Assembly: GCF_042651465.1 (NCBI RefSeq)
Contig: NZ_JBHSCZ010000002.1
Span: forward strand, 310,001 to 374,000
Source: Ferruginibacter yonginensis
GTDB taxonomy: Bacteria > Bacteroidota > Bacteroidia > Chitinophagales > Chitinophagaceae
Direction: 5' to 3'
Length of the DNA stretch: 64,000 bases
This document shows positions 34,113 to 41,636 of the stretch, one piece after another; positions within the stretch are counted from its first letter, which is position 1, and each line of letters starts with the position of its first letter. Position numbers and translations under genes: made by a program. The notes under the pieces were generated by a model. That model was given only the letters and a program-made list of their open reading frames with translations. It did no database searches and was not told the origin of the DNA.

Positions 34113-35147
34113 TTATTTATTTAAATGATTCCACCCTTGTGCAACGAGTCCATGTTTATTACCACCTCTGGTAATTAAATGCTTGCCTTCGCTAGCGGCT
34201 GTTACATAACCAATAATACTGATGGCAGGGTTTAACCTTATTTTTTCATACTCCGTTTGTGATACTGTAAAAAGCAATTCGTAATCTTCACCGCCACTCA
34301 ATGCACAAGCTGTTGGGTCTGTTTGAAGTTTATAAGCAAATTCTTTCATTTCATCTGCCATGGGTAATTTGTCTTCATAAATAACACAGCCCACTTCACT
34401 TTTTTCACAAATGTGCATCAACTCACTGCTTAACCCATCGCTCACATCAATCATACTAGTGGGTACAATATTTTCTTCTGCAAAGTATTCAACAATATCC
34501 TTACGGGCTTCTGGTTTTAGTAGCCTGCCCACAATGTAGGCTTGTCCTTCTAAATCAGGCTGAGCACCAGTTTCTTCAAATATTCTTTTTTCTCTTTCGA
34601 GTAGGGTAAGTCCTAAAAATGAGCCACCCAATTCGCCACTTACACAAATTAAATCGTTTGGTTGTGCCGTACTTCTTTTTACATAACTATCAGGCGCAAC
34701 TTCGCCAATAGCCGTAACGCTAATAACAAAACCACGAAGTGAGGTGGTGGTATCGCCACCTACTAAATCAACTTGGTATTTTTCGCAGGCTGCATAAACG
34801 CCTTCATAAAATTCATCTAGTGCTTCTAAACTAAACCTATTGCTAAAGCCAATGCTCATGGTTATTTGGGTTGGCGTTGCATTCATCGCATAAATATCAC
34901 TTACGTTTACCACTACCGCTTTATATCCTAAATGCTTTAGGGGAGTATATGATAAATCAAAATGAACACCTTCTAATAATAAATCGGTTGATATTACTGT
35001 TTGTCTACCAAAATGATCCATCACCGCAGCATCGTCACCCACACTCAAAATGGTAGAGGCGTTTTTTGTTTCATTGTTTTTTGTAAGATGATCTATTAAA
35101 CCAAACTCTCCTAAAGATGCTATTTCTGTACGTTCTTCCATATTCAT
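34113..35147 (-). CDS. thiL: Thiamine-monophosphate kinase
   Basis: The 344 residues match ThiL in length and motifs: LGEFGLIDHLT, SVGDDAAVMDHF, STDLLLEGVHFDLSYTPLKH, LGYKAVVVNVSDIYAMNATP, DLVGGDTTTS and CALSGGEDYELLFTV. It phosphorylates thiamine monophosphate to the active cofactor thiamine diphosphate with ATP and Mg2+. The conserved Asp clusters that bind the metal ions are present. It follows the inositol monophosphatase gene by eight bases, so the two are co-transcribed. The first or the third codon (both Met) may be the start. Confidence 0.95.
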   Translation of the reverse strand: MNMEERTEIASLGEFGLIDHLTKNNETKNASTILSVGDDAAVMDHFGRQTVISTDLLLEGVHFDLSYTPLKHLGYKAVVVNVSDIYAMNATPTQITMSIGFSNRFSLEALDEFYEGVYAACEKYQVDLVGGDTTTSLRGFVISVTAIGEVAPDSYVKRSTAQPNDLICVSGELGGSFLGLTLLEREKRIFEETGAQPDLEGQAYIVGRLLKPEARKDIVEYFAEENIVPTSMIDVSDGLSSELMHICEKSEVGCVIYEDKLPMADEMKEFAYKLQTDPTACALSGGEDYELLFTVSQTEYEKIRLNPAISIIGYVTAASEGKHLITRGGNKHGLVAQGWNHLNK

Positions 35148-35155
35148 TTATTTTT

Positions 35156-35932
35156 TTAAAGTGATCCGCCATTTATAACGGTCAATAATTCATGGTGTAT
35201 ACTACCGTTGGTAGCTACCAAATGTGGTTGGTAAGGTGAGTAAACCTTGCCAGCAAAATCAGTAACGGTACCACCGGCTTCTGTTACCATTAAAAAACCT
35301 GCGGCGCTGTCCCATGCTTGTAATGAGTGTTCAAAAAAACCATCAAACCTACCTGCTGCCACCCAACACAAATCAATAGCAGCGCTGCCTAATCGCCTAA
35401 CGGGTACGCCTTTACGAATAAATTTTTCAAAAACCTCTAACGGACCATTAGGCGATTGTGTGTAGGTGTACGGAAAGCCCGTTACCAAACAGCTGTGGAG
35501 CAATTCGCTTTTGGTACTTACTTTAATTGGCTTTTGGTTTAAGGTAGCACCTGCACCTTTTTCGGCCATAAAAAGTTCGTTCATAAATGGGTTGTACACG
35601 GCACCCAATATCATTTCACCTTCTTTTTCAACCCCAATACTCACACAACAAATAGGTATGCCATTGGCAAAATTTACGGTACCGTCAATAGGGTCAATAA
35701 TCCACTTAATACCGCTGTTACTTTGTATTTCTCCCGTTTCTTCACTTAATATAAAATGATCGGGGTGGTTGTTTTGTATAACTTCTATTATGGCTTTTTC
35801 CGCTGCATGATCAGCCTCGGTTACCAAATTATTTGCACCTTCTTTATTTGAAATTTCAAAACGGCCATTAAAATAATGCTGTAATTGTGCTGCACCCGCC
35901 TGCACCGCATGTAATAGCGTAGTTTGTAACAT
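35156..35932 (-). CDS. suhB: Inositol monophosphatase family protein
   Basis: The 258-residue enzyme has the metal-binding motifs of the IMPase superfamily: LSEETGE, DPIDGTVNFANGIP and WDSAAGFLMVTEAGGTV. It hydrolyses inositol 1-phosphate or related sugar phosphates with Mg2+; CysQ-like or SuhB-like roles cannot be separated by eye, so the symbol is tentative. It is the first gene of a two-gene unit with thiL. A -7 promoter element lies only four bases before the ATG, which predicts a leaderless mRNA. Confidence 0.88.
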   Translation of the reverse strand: MLQTTLLHAVQAGAAQLQHYFNGRFEISNKEGANNLVTEADHAAEKAIIEVIQNNHPDHFILSEETGEIQSNSGIKWIIDPIDGTVNFANGIPICCVSIGVEKEGEMILGAVYNPFMNELFMAEKGAGATLNQKPIKVSTKSELLHSCLVTGFPYTYTQSPNGPLEVFEKFIRKGVPVRRLGSAAIDLCWVAAGRFDGFFEHSLQAWDSAAGFLMVTEAGGTVTDFAGKVYSPYQPHLVATNGSIHHELLTVINGGSL

Positions 35933-35936
35933 AAGG

Positions 35937-35944
35937 CAAAGATA
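35937..35944 (-). promoter_or_regulatory. -7 element immediately before the inositol monophosphatase gene
   Basis: CAAAGATA reads TATCTTTG on the minus strand, an exact TAnnTTTG match. Transcription would begin about at the A of the start codon (35932). No clear -33 element is seen. Confidence 0.5.
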
Positions 35945-36023
35945 GTTTAACCAACTATTTTTATGCAGATTTTACTTAACAACATTTTGTGAAGCCGAAT
36001 AAATATTCGTATTTCGTAGCAAC

Positions 36024-37217
36024 ATGCAACTATCCATCATCATTGTTAATTACAACGTACAATACTTTTTAGAGCAGTGTTTGCATGCTGTTGCTCGTGC
36101 TTGTTTGCATATTGATGCTGAAATATTGGTTGTAGATAATCATTCTACTGATGACAGCAAAACTTACCTCACACCAAAATTCCCAAACGTACAATTTTTT
36201 TGGAGCGATAAAAACCTCGGTTTTGGCAAAGCCAATAACAAAGCCTTGCAACAAGCTAAAGGTGATTATGTATTGTTTTTAAACCCCGATACGATTGTGA
36301 GCGAAAATTGTTTTGTACAATGCCTGCAACAATTTAAAACCAACCAACATATTGGTGCAATAGGTGTGTGTATGGTTGATGGTAGCGGACAGTTTTTGCC
36401 AGAAAGTAAACGTGGCTTGCCTACTGCTTGGGCTAGCTTTTGTAAAATGGTGGGCCTCACTAAACTTTTACCAACATCAAGCATATTTGCTCAATATTAC
36501 CAAGGCCATTTGCCTGCCACACGAAGTAATGAAGTGGCTGTGTTGGCTGGCGCTTTTATGATGTTAAGTAGGGCTGCAATTGAAGCCACTCAAGGTTTTG
36601 ATGAAACCTTTTTTATGTATGGTGAAGATGTTGATTTGAGCTATCGCATAACAAAAGCAGGTTTGCTAAATTATTACTTAGCTCAAACTACTATTGTGCA
36701 TTTTAAAGGTGAGAGTACGCAAAAAAAATCAGCCAGTTACAGCCAACATTTTTATGGTGCCATGCGCCTTTTTGTAGATAAACATTACCAAAAAAAGCCT
36801 GCACAATTAGTTGCTATGAAGGCTGCTATTGGTGTTGGTAAATGTATGGCAGATGTTGGTAGATTGTTTGCTTCAAATAAAATTACACAACACCATAAAC
36901 ATGAAAAAATATTGGTAGTTGGTGCAGCTGAAGATGTAGCAAGTGCCACAAATATTTTAGATCATCAACAAATTCAATACGAGGTTTTTTTAATAAATGC
37001 AAAAACTGCATTTCAATCAATTATAGCTGCTACAATGGCGCAACAATACACTCAAATAGCAGCATGTATTGGTAAAATTGGTTATCAATTTTATATAGCT
37101 TTTTTAATGCAAATGCCCAAAAATTGGCTGCTGCTATTTCATTACACAAACAGTGAAAGTATGGTAGGCAGTAATAATAAAAACGAACGGGGTGTTTTTA
37201 TTTCAATGCAGCAATAG
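36024..37217 (+). CDS. Family 2 glycosyltransferase with C-terminal extension
   Basis: The first 260 or so residues are a rhamnosyltransferase-like GT2 domain: LSIIIVNYNVQYFLEQCLHA, ILVVDNHSTDDS, NLGFGKANNKAL, FLNPDT (DxD-like) and FFMYGEDVDLSYRI. No membrane helix is obvious. Residues about 295-397 add a second domain starting EKILVVGAAEDVASATNIL and ending SESMVGSNNKNERGVFISMQ. From memory, related Bacteroidota proteins continue further with membrane segments, so this copy looks short at its end. The last 20 bases overlap the 3' end of the convergent glycosyltransferase. It probably builds a surface polysaccharide or glycan. Confidence 0.85.
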   Translation: MQLSIIIVNYNVQYFLEQCLHAVARACLHIDAEILVVDNHSTDDSKTYLTPKFPNVQFFWSDKNLGFGKANNKALQQAKGDYVLFLNPDTIVSENCFVQCLQQFKTNQHIGAIGVCMVDGSGQFLPESKRGLPTAWASFCKMVGLTKLLPTSSIFAQYYQGHLPATRSNEVAVLAGAFMMLSRAAIEATQGFDETFFMYGEDVDLSYRITKAGLLNYYLAQTTIVHFKGESTQKKSASYSQHFYGAMRLFVDKHYQKKPAQLVAMKAAIGVGKCMADVGRLFASNKITQHHKHEKILVVGAAEDVASATNILDHQQIQYEVFLINAKTAFQSIIAATMAQQYTQIAACIGKIGYQFYIAFLMQMPKNWLLLFHYTNSESMVGSNNKNERGVFISMQQ

Positions 37218-38301
37218 CTTTTTGTAAAGCTTCGGTATTATTGGTAGGATATTGCTCAAAAGTAAATTGTGCTGCCTTTGCTAATAATTTCGATAAACTG
37301 AATTGATGTTGCGTTGCCACCACTGCATATTTTTTTGATGCCATATACGTTGCCAAATATTGCTGTTCGGTTTGACCTGGCGTAGGCACAAATATGGCTT
37401 TTTTTTGTAAAGCAGCCACATCCATTATGGTGGAGTAACCGCTACGAGCCACTACTAACTTGGCTTGCAGCATCAATGTATTTAATGTTGCCGCCGTTGC
37501 AAAGTTGATGATTTGTAGCAGAGGGTTATTACTCACCACCTGCTCTGTTGCGTTGGGCAAACCTCTTACCAAAATCATTTTTTTATTAATGGTGGCACAC
37601 TGCTGCAACAAAATATTTTCAAACATTGTTCGCTGTGGCTCAGGACCAGAAAGCACCATCAACACATCTATATTTTCTACAACATCATTTTTTACCAGCC
37701 TTGATAAATTGCCAATATAATGTACCGGTAACTTCGGCAAATGCTGGGGGTGGGCTAATACACCAGCCATATTGTTATCACCAGCAACATCGGGCACCCA
37801 ACATTCATTGTATTTTTGTATAAAATGATAGTTTATTTTTTGTACTAACCAATTAGTAATGCTGTTGCCTGTTTGTATGGCAAGTTGGTGTGTTATAAAA
37901 ATACACTTGGCTTGTGGGCAATACATACCTAGCCTATTATCAGAAATTATGATATCAATATTATAATCTATTACTGCTTTTTGTAACCAACGTTGTTCGT
38001 GTTTTACAGCACTGTATATTTTGGGTAGTTGCCACAACATTTTGAGGCCAAACAAATACTTGCTTTTACTGTATTTAACATTATAGCCTGATAATGGGAG
38101 CAATTTTAATGGCGGAAATTCGTTCTGTAATAGTGTTGCCACATCTTTTTCCGCAACGAGTAAAACTTCAAATTGCTGTTTCAATAATTCATTAATTAAT
38201 GGAATACAACGAGTTGCATGCCCCAAACCCCAATCTAAAGGAGCAACCAACACTTTTTTGGCGGTTTTGTTGCTGTTAATATTTGTAAAAGCTGTGCTCA
38301 A
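37198..38301 (-). CDS. MurG-like GT-B glycosyltransferase
   Basis: The 367-residue protein has a GT-B layout: KKVLVAPLDWGLGHATRCIP with the GHxxR motif near the start, and a C-terminal nucleotide-sugar domain with AKLVVARSGYSTIMDVAALQ and FVPTPGQTEQQYLATYMA. These resemble MurG and diacylglycerol glycosyltransferases. The start is TTG; I find no in-frame ATG upstream or close downstream. Together with the GT2 gene it converges on, it suggests local glycolipid or polysaccharide synthesis. Donor and acceptor cannot be told from sequence. Confidence 0.85.
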   Translation of the reverse strand: MSTAFTNINSNKTAKKVLVAPLDWGLGHATRCIPLINELLKQQFEVLLVAEKDVATLLQNEFPPLKLLPLSGYNVKYSKSKYLFGLKMLWQLPKIYSAVKHEQRWLQKAVIDYNIDIIISDNRLGMYCPQAKCIFITHQLAIQTGNSITNWLVQKINYHFIQKYNECWVPDVAGDNNMAGVLAHPQHLPKLPVHYIGNLSRLVKNDVVENIDVLMVLSGPEPQRTMFENILLQQCATINKKMILVRGLPNATEQVVSNNPLLQIINFATAATLNTLMLQAKLVVARSGYSTIMDVAALQKKAIFVPTPGQTEQQYLATYMASKKYAVVATQHQFSLSKLLAKAAQFTFEQYPTNNTEALQKAIAALK

Positions 38302-38347
38302 TTAAATATTTTGTAAGTAAAAAATTGTTATTTTGTATCAACAAATT

Positions 38348-38467
38348 ATGAAAAAGCTCATTAAAATTACCTCATTAGTCCTTATAGCTTTAAGCTTAAT
38401 TGCAACTGGTTGTTCTGCAACCAAAAAAAGCACCTGTGGCTGTACTGGCATGGTAGGTTATAAGTAA
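38348..38467 (+). CDS. Small Cys-rich lipoprotein, 39 residues
   Basis: The short frame encodes MKKLIKITSLVLIALSLIAT, then GCSATKKSTCGCTGMVGYK. This is a typical lipoprotein signal (lipobox ATGC), leaving a mature peptide of about 18 residues with a CGC pair. Small lipoproteins of this kind are common and often unannotated in Bacteroidota. It ends 12 bases before the 82-residue gene, so the two are probably co-transcribed. The function is unknown. The clear signal peptide and good spacing make it credible despite its size. Confidence 0.75.
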   Translation: MKKLIKITSLVLIALSLIATGCSATKKSTCGCTGMVGYK

Positions 38468-38479
38468 AAACAATATCGC

Positions 38480-38728
38480 ATGACAAGCAACCGTGATTTA
38501 CTATTGATGCTGAGACAGAGAGCGATGACACAGCAGGACATTGATAGAGAATTAATGCAACTAAATACTATGCTTTTTACAGCAGAGCGTTTAGATAATT
38601 ATGTGAATGCACATGAAGTGCTTGATTTAAACCGTTATAAAGTAATCAACAATTCGGTTGAAATAAAGAAGATGATTCGCCAGAAAAAATTATCTAAACC
38701 ATTCATCTTCTTTAGTAATAAAAATTAA
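38480..38728 (+). CDS. Small hypothetical protein, 82 residues
   Basis: The 82-residue protein is helical and charged (RDLLLMLRQRAMTQQDIDRE, LDLNRYKVINNSVEIKKMIR), with a basic, aromatic end KKLSKPFIFFSNKN. There is no signal peptide, membrane helix or motif I recognise. It lies 12 bases after the small lipoprotein gene and is followed by a good terminator, which supports a real two-gene transcript. The function is unknown. Confidence 0.65.
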   Translation: MTSNRDLLLMLRQRAMTQQDIDRELMQLNTMLFTAERLDNYVNAHEVLDLNRYKVINNSVEIKKMIRQKKLSKPFIFFSNKN

Positions 38729-38740
38729 TTTACTTTTTAT

Positions 38741-40006
38741 TTATGCACTTGTTAACGCAAGTGCATTTTTTAATTTAGTCAACATCTCATCAATTTCTTC
38801 TTTTTTACAACAGCCAACACTCAAACGGTACCAAGTACTATCAGGCGAACCGCCAAACGAACTAAAAGGTACAATGGCAAGTTTGGCTTCATCTAAAATA
38901 TAAGCAGTTACATCTTGCTGAGTAGCCAAAAGGCGCTCACCTACTTTTTTGCCCACCAAATCAATTTGAATAGTAAGGTAAATAGCAGCTTGTGGCGCAA
39001 TAGCATCTACAGTAAAACCAGCAGCTTTTAATTGTTTAAAGCCATTGTAAATAGTAACCAAACGGTATTCAATCTCACTTTTAAAATGGGTTAAATAATC
39101 AGTAACGGCCATTTCATCTTGTAAAAATTGTGCTACTGCTTTTTGCTCTGCCATTGGAGCCCAAGCACCAACATGGCTATTAATTGCTTTCATTTTGGCA
39201 ATAACTTCAGCAGGGCCCATACTCCAACCTACCCTTACACCCGTTGCAGCAAAAGCTTTACTAATACCATCAATAAAAACGGTATAAGCCTTCATAGCTG
39301 GGCGTAAAGTAATGGGGTTGTAATGTTGTGTATCACCAAAAGTGAGTGTCCAATAAATTTGATCGTACATTAAATACAACTTCTTTTCACCCGGTGCCCT
39401 ACGTGCATTTTCTTCTAAAACCACATCGCAAATAGCTTCCAATGCTTCTTTCGTAAACACAGTACCTGTTGGGTTTAGCGGTGAGCATAGTGCTAATAAT
39501 GATGCCCCTTGTACATGCGGTTTTATTTGTGCTGCCGTAGGCATAAAATTATTTTGTTGCGATGACTCAATTAATACATGTTCGCCTTCTGTAAAGTGTG
39601 TATAGTGGTTGTTGTTCCAACTTGGTACTGGGTAAATTACTTTATCGCCTTTGTCAACAATAGCTCTGTATGCCGCATATATTAAAGGGCGACCGCCAGC
39701 TGCAATTAAAATTTCATTTAAATCGAATGAAAGATTTTCTCTTGTTTGTAAAAAGCTGATTACTGCTTTACGTAAATCCGTTTCGCCATCGGCAATTGGG
39801 TAATTGGTATAGCCGTTTTCGTAGGCTTTATTTATGGCTGATTGTAATGCATGCGGTATAGGAAATTGTGATGGATCAAAATCGCCAATCGTAAAATTAT
39901 AAATATGTTCGCCTTTGCTAATTTTTTCTTTAATAATGCCGCCTAATTTCACAATTTCAGATCCAATTAAGGTTTCTGCTAGTACACTTAATTTCACATT
40001 AGCCAT
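38741..40006 (-). CDS. Class I/II pyridoxal-phosphate aminotransferase
   Basis: The 421-residue enzyme is a fold-type I aminotransferase. The N-terminal part has YNFTIGDFDPSQFPIP and NGYTNYPIADGETDLRKAVI, the middle PLNPTGTVF and YDQIYWTLTF, and the PLP lysine is in DGISKAFAATGVRVGW, followed by the Arg-containing STWYRLSVGCC near the end. It most resembles aspartate/aromatic aminotransferases, but the substrate is not determined. It has one of the best promoters in the window (TTTG, 19 bases, TACATTTG). The final codons also encode the terminator of the convergent small gene. Confidence 0.88.
   Translation of the reverse strand: MANVKLSVLAETLIGSEIVKLGGIIKEKISKGEHIYNFTIGDFDPSQFPIPHALQSAINKAYENGYTNYPIADGETDLRKAVISFLQTRENLSFDLNEILIAAGGRPLIYAAYRAIVDKGDKVIYPVPSWNNNHYTHFTEGEHVLIESSQQNNFMPTAAQIKPHVQGASLLALCSPLNPTGTVFTKEALEAICDVVLEENARRAPGEKKLYLMYDQIYWTLTFGDTQHYNPITLRPAMKAYTVFIDGISKAFAATGVRVGWSMGPAEVIAKMKAINSHVGAWAPMAEQKAVAQFLQDEMAVTDYLTHFKSEIEYRLVTIYNGFKQLKAAGFTVDAIAPQAAIYLTIQIDLVGKKVGERLLATQQDVTAYILDEAKLAIVPFSSFGGSPDSTWYRLSVGCCKKEEIDEMLTKLKNALALTSA
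38743..38771 (+). terminator. Terminator after the 82-residue gene, inside the aminotransferase 3' end
   Basis: ATGCACTTG and CAAGTGCAT form a 9-bp stem around six bases, followed by six T. The hairpin lies within the last codons of the convergent aminotransferase gene. Confidence 0.85.
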
Positions 40007-40040
40007 TTTAAAAGTTTTTAGGTCAAAATTTTTGTTTAAG

Positions 40041-40071
40041 CAAATGTAACCGATAGGCCTTTCATATCAAA
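40041..40071 (-). promoter_or_regulatory. Promoter of the aminotransferase gene
   Basis: On the minus strand, TTTG (40068-40071) and TACATTTG (40041-40048) are 19 bases apart, an exact consensus promoter. The start codon is 34 bases downstream. Confidence 0.8.
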
Positions 40072-40115
40072 ACCTCGTTTTAAACAAATAAGTCGAAGGA
40101 TTGGTGGTTTTTGGG

Positions 40116-40147
40116 TTTGAAAAGCCCATGTTTTTAACTTATCTTTA
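40116..40147 (+). promoter_or_regulatory. Probable adk promoter
   Basis: TTTG (40116-40119), a 20-base spacer and TATCTTTA (40140-40147) make a near-consensus promoter; only the last base of the -7 element differs. The adk ATG is 28 bases downstream. Confidence 0.6.
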
Positions 40148-40175
40148 CCAAAATCGATAAATTTTACGCAGGCTT

Positions 40176-40751
40176 ATGTTTAACTTAATACTTTTTGGCC
40201 CTCCCGGTAGCGGAAAAGGAACGCAAAGTGAAAAAATAATTGCAAAATACCATTTAGTACACCTTAGTACAGGCGATTTGTTACGTTCGCAAATTGCCCA
40301 ACAAACACCTTTGGGTTTAGAGGCTAAAAAACTAATGGATAAAGGCCAATTAGTGCCTGATGAAGTGGTGGTTGGTATGATTAGCACTGCTTTAGATGAA
40401 AATAGCGATGCTAAAGGTTTTTTGTTTGATGGTTTTCCGAGAACGGCTACACAAGCGGCGGCTTTAGATAATTTATTGGCGTTAAAAAATAACCCTGTAA
40501 AAGTGATGTTGGCTTTAGATGTTAGTGAAGAAGAGCTTATAAAAAGAATTTTAAAAAGAGGTGAAACAAGCGGCCGCTCTGATGATACCGATAAAAATAT
40601 TATTGCAGCAAGAGTGGCTGAATATAAAAACAAAACCGAAGCTGTTGCCGACTATTATAAAACTTTCAATAAAGTTGTAATGGTACCAGGCGAAGGCAGT
40701 GTAGATGATATTTTTGATAGAATTTGTACAGAAATTGATAGCAGGCTTTAA
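40176..40751 (+). CDS. adk: Adenylate kinase
   Basis: The 191-residue enzyme has the P-loop GPPGSGKGTQ (8-17), the AMP-binding HLSTGDLLR, FDGFPRTATQA and RILKRGETSGRSDDTDKNI. The LID region is the short form without a zinc site. It interconverts ATP plus AMP and two ADP. The final codons and stop lie inside the terminator palindrome, so translation reaches into the hairpin. It has its own promoter and is divergent from the aminotransferase. Confidence 0.96.
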   Translation: MFNLILFGPPGSGKGTQSEKIIAKYHLVHLSTGDLLRSQIAQQTPLGLEAKKLMDKGQLVPDEVVVGMISTALDENSDAKGFLFDGFPRTATQAAALDNLLALKNNPVKVMLALDVSEEELIKRILKRGETSGRSDDTDKNIIAARVAEYKNKTEAVADYYKTFNKVVMVPGEGSVDDIFDRICTEIDSRL

Positions 40752-40768
40752 AGCCTGCTTTTTTTTGC
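40740..40768 (+). terminator. Terminator overlapping the adk stop codon
   Basis: AGCAGGCTTTAAAGCCTGCT is an exact 20-bp palindrome that includes the TAA stop (40749-40751), followed by a run of T. Confidence 0.85.
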
Positions 40769-40779
40769 TATTTTTAATA

Positions 40780-41250
40780 ATGCAACAAAACGAACACTTA
40801 CATTTTTTAACGGAAGCTTTACATACCCATTTACAAACACTTGAAGCTACCACAAAACCTCAATGGGGTGTAATGAATGCCCAAGAAATGATTGAACATT
40901 TGAATGATTTTTTTCAAATGAGCATTAACAACCAACCTGCAAGCTTATTAACACCAACAGAAGATTTACCAAAATACCATGCGTTTTTAATGAGCGATAA
41001 AATGTTTAGAGAAAACACTAAGGCGCCAGCTGCTTTACTTGGCGATACCCCTATACCAATTCGCCACAATAATATAAGCGAAGCGGTACAAACTTTATTA
41101 CACAGTATACAACAATTTATAGCTTACTTTAATACCAACCAGCAACAACGTACCATACACCCGATATTTGGCTCATTGAATTTTGATGAATGGACCCGTT
41201 TACATTATAAGCATGTGCACCATCATTTAAAACAATTTGCATTAATCTAA
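40780..41250 (+). CDS. DinB/DUF1569-like protein
   Basis: The protein from the ATG at 40780 has 156 residues; an upstream in-frame start at 40705 is rejected because it would begin inside adk and run through the terminator. The sequence looks like a DUF1569/DinB-type four-helix protein: KPQWGVMNAQEMIEHLNDFF near the start and FDEWTRLHYKHVHHHLKQF at the end, with His residues in positions suitable for a metal site. The biochemical role of this subfamily is unclear. It starts 12 bases after the adk terminator, so it may depend on read-through. Confidence 0.78.
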   Translation: MQQNEHLHFLTEALHTHLQTLEATTKPQWGVMNAQEMIEHLNDFFQMSINNQPASLLTPTEDLPKYHAFLMSDKMFRENTKAPAALLGDTPIPIRHNNISEAVQTLLHSIQQFIAYFNTNQQQRTIHPIFGSLNFDEWTRLHYKHVHHHLKQFALI

Positions 41251-41279
41251 AAAAAGGGAAGCTAGTAGCTTCCCTTTTT
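41251..41279. terminator. Shared terminator after the DinB-like gene
   Basis: AAAAAGGGAAGCTA and TAGCTTCCCTTTTT form a near-continuous stem around a single base, flanked by A and T tracts. It lies between convergent genes. Confidence 0.9.
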
Positions 41280-41281
41280 TA

Positions 41282-41626
41282 TTACTCTTGTTTATCAAGC
41301 GCTTTTTGTATGGCTGATGAAAATATTGATAAGATGATGCTAAATAAAAGTGCCCACCAAAATCCATCTACTTTAATACCATCAACCAACGCATCGGCTA
41401 ATAAAATAATGATGGCATTTATTACAAACAAAAACAAGCCCATTGTAAATACGGTAATGGGTAGTGTAAGTAAAATAAAAATAGGTTTTACAATTGCATT
41501 TAATGCCGCAACTGCAACTGCAAATATGAGTGCTGTAAAAAATGTATTGATGTGTATACCGCTTAATATTTTTGATAGTACAAACACAATCAAACCTGAA
41601 AATAAAAGTCGTAACAAAAGGTTCAT
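41282..41626 (-). CDS. Four-helix membrane protein, phage holin 4/2-like family
   Basis: The 114-residue protein is almost wholly hydrophobic, with four predicted helices. It carries the family pattern: LLRLLFSGLIVFVLSKILSG, ALNAIVKPIFILLTLPITV, LFLFVINAIIILLADALVDG and FWWALLFSIILSIFSSAI. This is the widespread YvlD/phage_holin_4_2 (DUF360) family, usually found without phages. The function is unknown, and the holin name reflects topology only. It is the last gene of a run that starts with the two M16 peptidases, with a ten-base gap. Confidence 0.87.
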   Translation of the reverse strand: MNLLLRLLFSGLIVFVLSKILSGIHINTFFTALIFAVAVAALNAIVKPIFILLTLPITVFTMGLFLFVINAIIILLADALVDGIKVDGFWWALLFSIILSIFSSAIQKALDKQE

Positions 41627-41636
41627 CTTAAAAAAT

